Assembly: GCA_011390385.1 (NCBI GenBank)
Contig: JAABSN010000172.1
Location: forward strand, 1-7,150
Reading direction: 5' to 3'
Length of the DNA stretch: 7,150 bases
DNA from: Thioalkalivibrio nitratireducens
GTDB lineage: Bacteria > Pseudomonadota > Gammaproteobacteria > Ectothiorhodospirales > Ectothiorhodospiraceae
A program made the position numbers and the translations under genes. Shown here one piece after another: positions 1-5,955 of the stretch. Numbering within the stretch: the stretch's first letter is position 1; every line of letters starts with the position of its first letter. The notes under the pieces are model-generated. The model was not told the origin of the DNA. It ran no database searches and was given only the letters and a program-made list of their open reading frames with translations.

Positions 1-291
1 CAGCAAGCGTGCCGACCAGCTCACGCCGGCGATGCCGCGCGAGTTGTTGCCGGTCGCCGCGACGATGCCGGACACCCGTGTGCCATGCCAGGAACTGGTG
101 GTGGGGAAATTGCCCGCCGGACCGTCGCCGCAGCCGAAGAAAAACGGATCCTGGAGATCGAGCGTAGTCAAAAAGTCGCCCTCATCACTTGCGTCTGCAT
201 CCCGGCCGGAACCGTCGCCTGCCGCTCGCGGATCGCTGATGAAGTCGTAGCCCGGCAACAAGCGCTCAGCCAGATCCTCGTGTTCGAACAT
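1..291 (-). pseudogene. Subtilisin-like (S8) serine protease fragment, 5'-truncated and open at the left edge
   Basis: The minus strand read from 291 down to 1 is open for 97 codons and leaves the window without a stop. It has the look of an exported S8 peptidase: [19 protein letters not shown] near the start, an acidic Gly/Asp-rich loop ([15 protein letters not shown], about residues 25-39), then [18 protein letters not shown] (about 66-83), where His69 is the expected catalytic His, followed by GIAGVSW. In this family the catalytic Asp lies in an Asp-Ser/Thr-Gly motif a few residues before the FEHEDL-type segment. Here an in-frame TGA (295-297) lies two codons upstream of the only ATG, and no D-T/S-G is readable in any of the three minus frames there. 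Signal peptide, propeptide and Asp motif therefore seem lost. No good ribosome binding site precedes ATG 291: the nearest AGGAG is about 20 bases away and better placed for an out-of-frame ATG. The catalytic Ser region lies outside the window. Family assignment is secure; calling it a pseudogene is inference. Confidence 0.72.
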
Positions 292-631
292 GACTCAGGC
301 CACATTTGGATCTCCTGTCAAAGGGTTCGGAACCGTCTTTCGCATTCGAGCCATGCAATCAAGGCCAGCGATCATGATTCCAAAAGCAGCACAGACAACG
401 TCGGTAAGGTCCTCGATGACCTGAGGAGGGTCTGAAGAGTTCCGCTCACGGCCGGCCAGCATACCGGCAGTCCAAATGCCCGCAAGCGTCCAACAGCCTT
501 AGTCAGAGCAGAATCGAAGTCAAGCATGGCGTTGGCTGTCAAACCCTCTACCGCGCGCAATAGTACCTTCATGCCCCTGTAATTAAAGGGCGGCAGCCTT
601 CCTCCTTCACCAACCTTCATGGAGAAGATAC
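292..631. other. Intergenic stretch with no convincing gene
   Basis: This gap of about 340 bases separates the protease fragment from the PhoD gene. Two minus-strand frames overlap in it. One (start at 620, or an internal ATG at 573, to the stop at 372) contains MKVLLRAVEGLTANAMLDFD. The other (ATG 462 to the stop at 295) encodes 55 residues including VIEDLTDVVCAAFGIMIAGL and runs in the same frame as the protease fragment, separated from it by a TGA. Neither has a well-placed ribosome binding site or resembles a family I know. They could be halves of one frameshifted small gene, or noise. I see no convincing -35/-10 pair for the downstream gene and no clear pho box. Confidence 0.4.
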
Positions 632-2353
632 ATGCTGCCCAAGGTTCCGACTCGTCGCAAATTCATCCGCAACATCATAATCGGCGGCGCCGCCGTAAGC
701 GGCAGTTTGGGGCTGAATGCGTGTGGTTCAGGAGGCTCTGACAGCGCCAGTTTTAATCCGCGCGTTGTCAGTTTTGAGCATGGCGTCGCCAGTGGTGACC
801 CCATGCAGGACCGGGTGGTGATCTGGACCCGCGTGAGCAACAGCAATGACGAGATCGAGGTGCAATGGGAAATGGCCGAAGACTCAGACTTCACAACGCT
901 CACCGCTTCCGGCACGCTCGCGACCGACGCCAGCCGAGACTATACGGTCAAGGTCGATGTGACAGGCCTGCTTCCCGATCGCATCTACTACTACCGCTTC
1001 CGCGCCGACCAGACGATCTCTCCCGTGGGCCGCACCCGCAGTCTACCTGCCGGCACAACCGAGCGGGTCCGTCTGGCGGTGATGAGTTGCTCCAATTATC
1101 CCGCGGGTTACTTTCATGTCTATGCCGAAATCGCACGCATTGCAGCAGACCTGAACGCTGCAATCCACCTTGGCGACTACATCTACGAGTACGAACGCGA
1201 CGGTTACGCATCGGCCGACGCTGCGGCGCTGGGGCGCGTCTCCGATCCTGCGCACGAGCTATTGACGCTGTCCGACTATCGCATCCGCTATGCGCAATAC
1301 CGCACTGACCCCGACCTGCAGGCCTTCCACGCCAACGTCCCGCTGATTGCGGTGTGGGACGATCACGAGATCGCCAACGACACCTGGCGCGGTGGGGCAG
1401 AGAACCACGACCCCGCAACCGAAGGCGACTTCCTCGCGCGTCGCGATGCGGCGATTCAGGCGTGGTACGAATGGTTGCCGGTTCGAGCGCCAAACGCCGC
1501 GCTTCCCGAGCGGATCTACCGCAGCTTCAACTTCGGCGATCTGGTTGCCCTGCACATGCTCGATACGCGCGTAATTGCGCGTGACGAGCAACTCGACTAC
1601 GCCGACTTCTTCGGTGCGAACGGCAGCTTCGACGCAATCGGCTTCGCCACGGCCATCGGCGACCCCAGCCGGCAATTACTCGGTGTCGAGCAGAGCAACT
1701 GGCTACAAATGCAGATGGCCAACTCGACCGCCACCTGGCAAATGCTCGGCCAACAGGTATTGATCGGCCGGATGACGTTACCCGCTCCAGTTGCCCTGCA
1801 AAGCATCGGCTTCTCCGAATATGGCGAGTTGCTCGGTCGTGCTCAGAGCGCACCCGAAACACTCACCGACGAAGACCGCGCCGTGCTCGCCCAACCGTCG
1901 ATTCCCTACAATCTGGACGCCTGGGATGGTTACGCCGTCGCACGCGAGACCTTGCTGGGAACCGCCCGACAACTCGACAAGAACCTCGTCGTGCTGTCGG
2001 GCGACACCCATAACGCCTGGGCCAACGATTTGCTGGATCTGGCTGGCAACCGTGTCGGGGTCGAATTCGCGACACCTTCGGTATCGTCACCGGGCCTGGA
2101 GGCGTTTCTGACCAATGAAAATCCGCTAGTCCTGGCCGCGGGAGTAACACAGCTGATCGAGCCCCTCCAGTACGCCAACACCGGCGACCGCGGTTTCATG
2201 CTGGTCGAAGCACGCACCGATCAGTGCATCGCCGAGTGGCGCTTCGTGTCCACCGTGAAAGATAGGGCCCATGATTTCTTCAACGGACCGCGCCTGCGCA
2301 CCCTGCCCGGGAGCGACCAGCGTCGCATCGAAGTCGACGAAGCACCCGTATGA
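632..2353 (+). CDS. phoD: PhoD-family alkaline phosphatase/phosphodiesterase, Tat-exported lipoprotein
   Basis: Product of 573 residues, close to the usual length of PhoD proteins. PhoD enzymes are extracytoplasmic metallophosphatases that release phosphate from phosphomonoesters and phosphodiesters. The N-terminus has a twin-arginine motif (TRRKFI, R8-R9), a hydrophobic stretch and a lipobox-like LNAC (Cys31), so folded export by Tat followed by lipidation is likely. Asn at -2 is not the usual lipobox residue. An N-terminal PhoD domain follows (HGVASGDPMQDRVVIWTRV, about 50-68). The metallophosphatase core shows MSCSNYPAGYF (Cys153), HLGDYIYEY (Asp182), VWDDHEIANDTW (Asp243, Asp244, His245, Asn249) and LSGDTHNAW (Asp458, His460), the order of metal ligands seen in PhoD. 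The start is supported by GGAGA six bases upstream (621-625). The 5'-nucleotidase gene begins 106 bases downstream on the same strand, so co-transcription is plausible. The symbol reflects family membership, not proven orthology. Confidence 0.93.
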   Translation: MLPKVPTRRKFIRNIIIGGAAVSGSLGLNACGSGGSDSASFNPRVVSFEHGVASGDPMQDRVVIWTRVSNSNDEIEVQWEMAEDSDFTTLTASGTLATDASRDYTVKVDVTGLLPDRIYYYRFRADQTISPVGRTRSLPAGTTERVRLAVMSCSNYPAGYFHVYAEIARIAADLNAAIHLGDYIYEYERDGYASADAAALGRVSDPAHELLTLSDYRIRYAQYRTDPDLQAFHANVPLIAVWDDHEIANDTWRGGAENHDPATEGDFLARRDAAIQAWYEWLPVRAPNAALPERIYRSFNFGDLVALHMLDTRVIARDEQLDYADFFGANGSFDAIGFATAIGDPSRQLLGVEQSNWLQMQMANSTATWQMLGQQVLIGRMTLPAPVALQSIGFSEYGELLGRAQSAPETLTDEDRAVLAQPSIPYNLDAWDGYAVARETLLGTARQLDKNLVVLSGDTHNAWANDLLDLAGNRVGVEFATPSVSSPGLEAFLTNENPLVLAAGVTQLIEPLQYANTGDRGFMLVEARTDQCIAEWRFVSTVKDRAHDFFNGPRLRTLPGSDQRRIEVDEAPV

Positions 2354-2391
2354 GTCGCGTCCCTGCCATTGATCTTCTTCATTTAACGTTT

Positions 2392-2404
2392 CCGTCACCG
2401 ACGG
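2392..2404 (+). other. Weak hairpin between phoD and the nucleotidase gene
   Basis: CCGTC (2392-2396) and GACGG (2400-2404) form a perfect 5-bp inverted repeat around a 3-base loop in the gap between the two plus-strand genes. No T-run follows, so it is not a standard intrinsic terminator. At most it would be a minor processing or attenuation element, and it may be chance. Confidence 0.25.
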
Positions 2405-2459
2405 GTAACACGTAGGTTGGATAGTCCGGCGTTCACTAATCAAGCTAGGCGAGGTAACG

Positions 2460-4304
2460 ATGTTCAAGAGAAGCGCGCTACAGATGGCTATTTTGTCTGC
2501 CACGGCCATGTTAGCCTTGAGCGGCTGTGGTGGTTCGGGCGGTTCCGGTAGCTCAGATGACGAAGGTCTTGAACTCACCATCCTGCATATCAACGATCAT
2601 CATTCCAACCTGGATCCGTCCAATGCGACGTTACGGCTCAAGACGTCTGCGGCAAGTGACGAACGCGAGCGCGTAACCGTTAGCATGGGTGGATTCCCGC
2701 GGGTGACTCAAGCGATTGAGGAAATTGCGGCGCAACATGAAAACGTGCTCAAACTGCACGGCGGCGATGCAATTACCGGCACCCTTTACTACACACTCGA
2801 GGAGGGACGCGCCGACGCGGACCTGATGAACACGGTTTGCTTTGACGCAATGGCCGTCGGCAACCACGAATTCGATTCTGGCGATGCTGGACTCCGAACC
2901 TTCGCAGATTTTCTGTGGGCCGACGGAATCTGCCGCACGCCCCTGCTCTCGGCCAATGTGTCGCCGCGGCCCGGCTCTCCGCTGGGTAGCGACACCATTC
3001 AGCCATCCGTCATTATAGAGCGCAGTGGACAACGCATCGGAATCATTGGTCTGACCGTCGCAGGCAAGACTCAAAACTCGTCTCGCCCAGACAATGGGAC
3101 CACGTTGCTCGATGAATTAACATCTGCGCAAAGCGAGATAGACGCCTTGCGCGCCGATGGAATCGACAAGATCATTCTCCTCAGCCATCTCGGCTATGGA
3201 GCGGAAACCGCACTCGCGCAACAATTGTCCGGTGTCGATGTGGTCGTCGGCGGTGATTCCCACTCCTTGCTGGGTGACGACAGTTTGAACGCATACGGCC
3301 TCTCACCCGCCGGTGCCTACCCGACGGTGGTAAGCAATCTCGACGGTGATCAGGTGTGCATCGTCCAGGCCTGGCAATACAGCGCGGTGGTCGGCGAGTT
3401 GATGGTGAGCTTCGACAGAAGCGGCCGGGTCACGGCCTGCGAGGGGCAGCCTCATGTCCTGATCGGCGACAGCTTTGCGGGTCGTACGGACCAGGAAGTA
3501 GCCGCAATACTGGCTGACATTGCAACGCAACCGGCATTACGCATCACTCAGGCGTCCACAGTCGCCGAAGCGACGATCGCACCTTACCGGACGGCATTGG
3601 AGGCGTTTGGCAGCGAGGTGGTGGCCCAGGCGAGCGATGATCTGTGCCTGCGACGCGTTCCGGGCACAACGCGGGATGTATCGCGTTCAAACCTGACGGG
3701 GTGTAACGATGATCCGCATGTAATCGCTTACGGTGGCGACGTTCAGCAAATTGTTGCCGAAGCCTTTCTCCGCCAGGGTCAGCGTTTTGGCGTCGCGCAG
3801 GTGTCATTGCAAAACGCCGGCGGCGTGCGGGTTGACCTGCCCGCGGGGGACATCACCGTCGGGGATATCTTCACCGTACTCCCGTTCAAGAACACGCTGG
3901 TTCGCTTGACCATGTCCGGCACCGAGGTCAAGGCAGCGATCGAGGACGCCATGGAGGCAGTCGTAAACGGCAGCACTGGATCCTACCCTTATGCAGGCGG
4001 ACTTCGCTGGCATGTCGATTTGCGCCAACCGCGCAACAGTCGCGTCACCACCCTCGAGATCAGGGGGCTGGGTAACATCTGGTTGCCTCTGGATCTTGCC
4101 GCCACCTACCAGGTGATTACCAACGACTTCATCGCCGATGGGCAGGATGGCTACGTCACTCTTGGAACGATTGATGGCGATAGACGCGAGGATACCTTCC
4201 TCGCTTATGCCGACTCATTCCTGCAATTCGCACTCGAAAATCCGGTGCTGTCTCGACCGGCGAGTAGTGAGTTCAGCACGCAGTCGTTCATTGATACGGA
4301 ATAA
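2460..4304 (+). CDS. UshA/NadN-type 5'-nucleotidase, lipoprotein
   Basis: Product of 614 residues, somewhat longer than E. coli UshA (about 550). Members hydrolyse nucleotides, and sometimes UDP-sugars or NAD, to nucleosides and phosphate outside the cytoplasm. The N-terminus is a Sec lipoprotein signal with lipobox LSGC (Cys23), then a Gly/Ser-rich linker and an acidic patch; no Asp at +2 suggests outer-membrane sorting. The N-terminal metallophosphatase domain shows HINDHHSNLDP (Asp46, His48), HGGDAITGTLYYT (Asp103), AVGNHEFDSGD (Asn135, His136, Glu137), LSHLGYG (His243) and VVGGDSHSLLG (His268). The C-terminal 5'-nucleotidase domain shows LQNAGGVR (Asn452, Arg457), GDIFTVLPFKNTL, and TNDFIADGQDGY (about 554-565), the nucleotide-binding side of the family. 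The first metal motif has DHHS where DxHG is usual; the Asp and His ligands remain. GAGG five bases before the ATG fixes the start. It lies behind phoD and is closed by a strong terminator. UshA, NadN and CpdB-like specificity cannot be separated by eye. Confidence 0.93.
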   Translation: MFKRSALQMAILSATAMLALSGCGGSGGSGSSDDEGLELTILHINDHHSNLDPSNATLRLKTSAASDERERVTVSMGGFPRVTQAIEEIAAQHENVLKLHGGDAITGTLYYTLEEGRADADLMNTVCFDAMAVGNHEFDSGDAGLRTFADFLWADGICRTPLLSANVSPRPGSPLGSDTIQPSVIIERSGQRIGIIGLTVAGKTQNSSRPDNGTTLLDELTSAQSEIDALRADGIDKIILLSHLGYGAETALAQQLSGVDVVVGGDSHSLLGDDSLNAYGLSPAGAYPTVVSNLDGDQVCIVQAWQYSAVVGELMVSFDRSGRVTACEGQPHVLIGDSFAGRTDQEVAAILADIATQPALRITQASTVAEATIAPYRTALEAFGSEVVAQASDDLCLRRVPGTTRDVSRSNLTGCNDDPHVIAYGGDVQQIVAEAFLRQGQRFGVAQVSLQNAGGVRVDLPAGDITVGDIFTVLPFKNTLVRLTMSGTEVKAAIEDAMEAVVNGSTGSYPYAGGLRWHVDLRQPRNSRVTTLEIRGLGNIWLPLDLAATYQVITNDFIADGQDGYVTLGTIDGDRREDTFLAYADSFLQFALENPVLSRPASSEFSTQSFIDTE

Positions 4305-4335
4305 CGTCATCCGGACTCGCGCCTTGGTGTAGATC

Positions 4336-4368
4336 GTCGGGCCACGCTTTCAGGTGGCCCGACATTTT
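4336..4368 (+). terminator. Intrinsic terminator of the phoD-nucleotidase unit
   Basis: GTCGGGCCAC (4336-4345) and GTGGCCCGAC (4354-4363) form a perfect 10-bp GC-rich stem with an 8-base loop. It is followed on the plus strand by ATTTT and begins 31 bases after the nucleotidase stop codon. The convergent minus-strand gene ends at 4385, so transcripts from that side also read into the stem. They meet no U-run after it, so termination of that gene here would be weaker. Confidence 0.85.
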
Positions 4369-4384
4369 AAGGCGCCACAGTGCA

Positions 4385-5698
4385 TCACTGCCCGCCGCCC
4401 GCGATCGTACCGTAGGCCGCGCCCATCAGCAGGTGTGCATAGCCCTCGCCGTCTGGCTCCTGCGGCGCAGCCAGCGTGAAGTCCGCCTGTTGCTGAAAGA
4501 CCATGACGAAGTCCGAGCCGCCGAACAGGAAATTGCCGAGCATCGCACCCTTCGCGTGGTTGCTGCCTGCCTTGACGACGTCCTCGAACTGCACCGAGGA
4601 GACCATGGCCATGCCCATCGGGATCAGCGCCACCAAGCCGGTGTTGCCGGTATCGACGATGACCACCCCGCGGGTCTGGGCGAACTGCCAGCCGGTGGAG
4701 ACGACGGGCTCGTAGCGCCCCGTCTCGGCGTTCCAGGTGACCTCCAGTGCGACGTTCTGCTGGATCTTGCTGATCTCCTTGACGGTGCCGCCGACCGGAA
4801 AATGGTAGCGGTGATAGTCATTGACATTGAGGAAGGTGTGTGTAAGCACGCCACCGGCGAAGGAGTCTGCGTAAGCAGTATCCGGGCCGAGCAGCTCCGG
4901 GATGCTGTAGAAGCGCGCGAGCTTGACGCGGAGGCCACCTTCGACCTGGATCCTGGATTGCTCGTCAATGGGCCAGACGCCCTGAGGCACCGAGTCGGCC
5001 GGCGCCGTGACCACGCGTGGATCGTCCGGGGCGGCGATGGGCCGCACTGACGGGTCGCGCAGATAGCGGGCGAAGAACTGGTTGAAGGTGCTCCAGCGGG
5101 TGGGTGACTCGTACCAGTCGCGCGTCAGGCCGAAGCTCGGATCGGCAAGGAACTGCTGATAGGTGGCTTGGGTCCAGGACGCCTCGGTGTTCAGGAACTG
5201 CCCCCAGGTGATGGTGAAGTCCCGCAGCCAGTTGGAGAACGGCGGGGCGTACTGGACGGTGTTCCTGTACAGGCCCTGGTCGGCCAACGCATCGAGCGGC
5301 TGGTCCACCAGAAAATGGAAGTAGCAGATCAGCTGCAGGATCTGGTCGCGGATCAGCTCGGGCGGGTTGTCAACGATCTGCTGCGGGATCAGCTTGCTGG
5401 ACTCGTCGATGAAGGCATAGTACGCGGCCAGGGTCTGGACCGGGTTGGTCTCCAGGTCCGGGTTCACCTTGGCGGCTGCGGCGATGGACTGCGCCAGCAG
5501 CTCGCCGACCTCGGGCTGTTCTTCGATCAGCTGCTGCAGCGCACGGGTGATGGGCGCATGCGACCCTGCGCTATCGACGGTTGGCTGCCCGAACACCGGC
5601 TCGGCCCCCTGAGCCGTAACCGGCGCGGCGGCTATCGCCAGAAACAGGACAGCGATGGCGACCCAAGCGGTACGACAGCAAGGCGATGCGGTGGACAT
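4385..5698 (-). CDS. Secreted phosphatidylserine decarboxylase-like (PsiD-related) protein
   Basis: Product of 437 residues, longer than the roughly 320 of classical bacterial PSD. It has a Sec signal peptide (hydrophobic about 11-25, likely cleavage after VTA, residue 29). A helical N-terminal domain (about 45-215) matches in character the extension found in PsiD-type proteins, then FNQFFARYLRDPSVRPI opens the decarboxylase fold. Core marks are TAPADS (Asp235), FLNVNDYHRYHFPVGGTV (His296 and His299, the DYHRxH block of PSDs), MGMAMVSSV, and MLGNFLFGGSDFVMVFQ with Gly393-Gly394-Ser395. PSDs self-cleave before such a Ser to make a pyruvoyl cofactor; by position Asp235, His296 and Ser395 could form the processing triad (inference). 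The substrate is unknown. AGGAG (plus-strand coordinates 5708-5712) lies about nine bases upstream of the ATG. It is transcribed divergently from a second family member and convergently with the nucleotidase. Third positions are very rich in G/C. Confidence 0.85.
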   Translation of the reverse strand: MSTASPCCRTAWVAIAVLFLAIAAAPVTAQGAEPVFGQPTVDSAGSHAPITRALQQLIEEQPEVGELLAQSIAAAAKVNPDLETNPVQTLAAYYAFIDESSKLIPQQIVDNPPELIRDQILQLICYFHFLVDQPLDALADQGLYRNTVQYAPPFSNWLRDFTITWGQFLNTEASWTQATYQQFLADPSFGLTRDWYESPTRWSTFNQFFARYLRDPSVRPIAAPDDPRVVTAPADSVPQGVWPIDEQSRIQVEGGLRVKLARFYSIPELLGPDTAYADSFAGGVLTHTFLNVNDYHRYHFPVGGTVKEISKIQQNVALEVTWNAETGRYEPVVSTGWQFAQTRGVVIVDTGNTGLVALIPMGMAMVSSVQFEDVVKAGSNHAKGAMLGNFLFGGSDFVMVFQQQADFTLAAPQEPDGEGYAHLLMGAAYGTIAGGGQ

Positions 5699-5743
5699 GG
5701 CGAATAGCTCCTCTGCGTCTGAGTAAAGATGCGGTTGGCTAAA

Positions 5744-5758
5744 GGCCGGCGAACGGCC
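5744..5758 (-). promoter_or_regulatory. Small hairpin in the leader of the minus-strand PSD-like gene
   Basis: GGCCG (5744-5748) and CGGCC (5754-5758) pair around the 5-base loop GCGAA, 46 bases upstream of the minus-strand start. TTGGC (5735-5739) and GCCAA (5756-5760) offer an alternative, partly exclusive pairing. This could be a leader structure or an operator half. Support is structural only. Confidence 0.3.
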
Positions 5759-5877
5759 AAATATCGGGAAGGATAGGAAATCGAACGCGACATCCGGGAG
5801 TATCTTCGCCTCTTGCGGCCTGAGTCAATCGCCGATCTCGCATCAGGAAGTCCTCGGTGCCGCCATAAACCGCCCAG

Positions 5878-5889
5878 TGCGGACCCGCA
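5878..5889. promoter_or_regulatory. 12-bp dyad, possible operator
   Basis: TGCGG, two spacer bases (AC), then CCGCA form a perfect short inverted repeat 67 bases upstream of the plus-strand PsiD-like start. The spacer is too short for a stable RNA loop, so a binding site for a dimeric DNA-binding protein is the better reading. No second copy was noticed in the window. Confidence 0.3.
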
Positions 5890-5902
5890 TACCGGATTGT
5901 GT

Positions 5903-5939
5903 GGGAGGGGCAGTCAGGTATCCTGATCGCCCCTATCCC
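5903..5939 (+). promoter_or_regulatory. Strong imperfect hairpin just upstream of the PsiD-like gene
   Basis: AGGGGC (5906-5911) pairs with GCCCCT (5929-5934). Inside it TCAGG (5914-5918) pairs with CCTGA (5922-5926) around the loop TAT, with one G-U pair and one mismatch between the two stems. GGG (5903-5905) can extend the base by pairing with CCC (5937-5939) across a 2-base bulge. The structure ends six bases before the GGAGA ribosome binding site (5946-5950) of the gene starting at 5956. No T-run follows directly, so it is not a standard terminator. A 5'-leader control element, an mRNA stabiliser or a protein-binding dyad are the options. Confidence 0.5.
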
Positions 5940-5955
5940 GATTTTGGAGAACGCC

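Larger units (their letters stand above)
5699..5955. promoter_or_regulatory. Divergent intergenic region between two PSD-like genes
   Basis: These 257 bases must hold the promoters of both divergently transcribed decarboxylase genes. I see no persuasive -35/-10 pair in either direction. The region contains three inverted repeats, listed separately, plus a ribosome binding site at each end: AGGAG on the minus strand (5708-5712) and GGAGA on the plus strand (5946-5950). A 72-codon minus-strand frame spanning 5739-5957 looks like chance. Confidence 0.55.

Noticed and set aside
85..435. 116-codon plus-strand frame opposite the protease fragment
   Set aside because: The opposite strand carries clear S8 motifs around the catalytic His. 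The plus frame shows no domain and lacks a good start signal.
531..590. Possible sigma-70 promoter (TTGGCT with AT-rich TGTAATTAAAG) before phoD
   Set aside because: The spacing between the candidate elements is far from 17 bases and neither element is close to consensus.
948..1493. 181-codon minus-strand open frame inside phoD
   Set aside because: Arg/Ser-rich shadow translation opposite conserved PhoD metal-binding motifs.
2381..2411. Possible pho box or promoter before the nucleotidase gene
   Set aside because: The CGTCAC and GGTAAC halves only loosely resemble the pho box repeat and the spacing is not convincing. No matching -10 element was found.
4433..5050. 205-codon plus-strand open frame inside the minus-strand PSD-like gene
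   Set aside because: It is antisense to a well-supported gene with conserved motifs. Long antisense frames are expected in such GC-rich third-position sequence, and its translation shows no recognisable domain.
5168..5707. 179-codon plus-strand open frame antisense to the 5' part of the PSD-like gene
   Set aside because: It is a shadow of the coding strand (low-complexity Gly/Arg/Val/Gln composition) and covers the signal peptide of the real gene.
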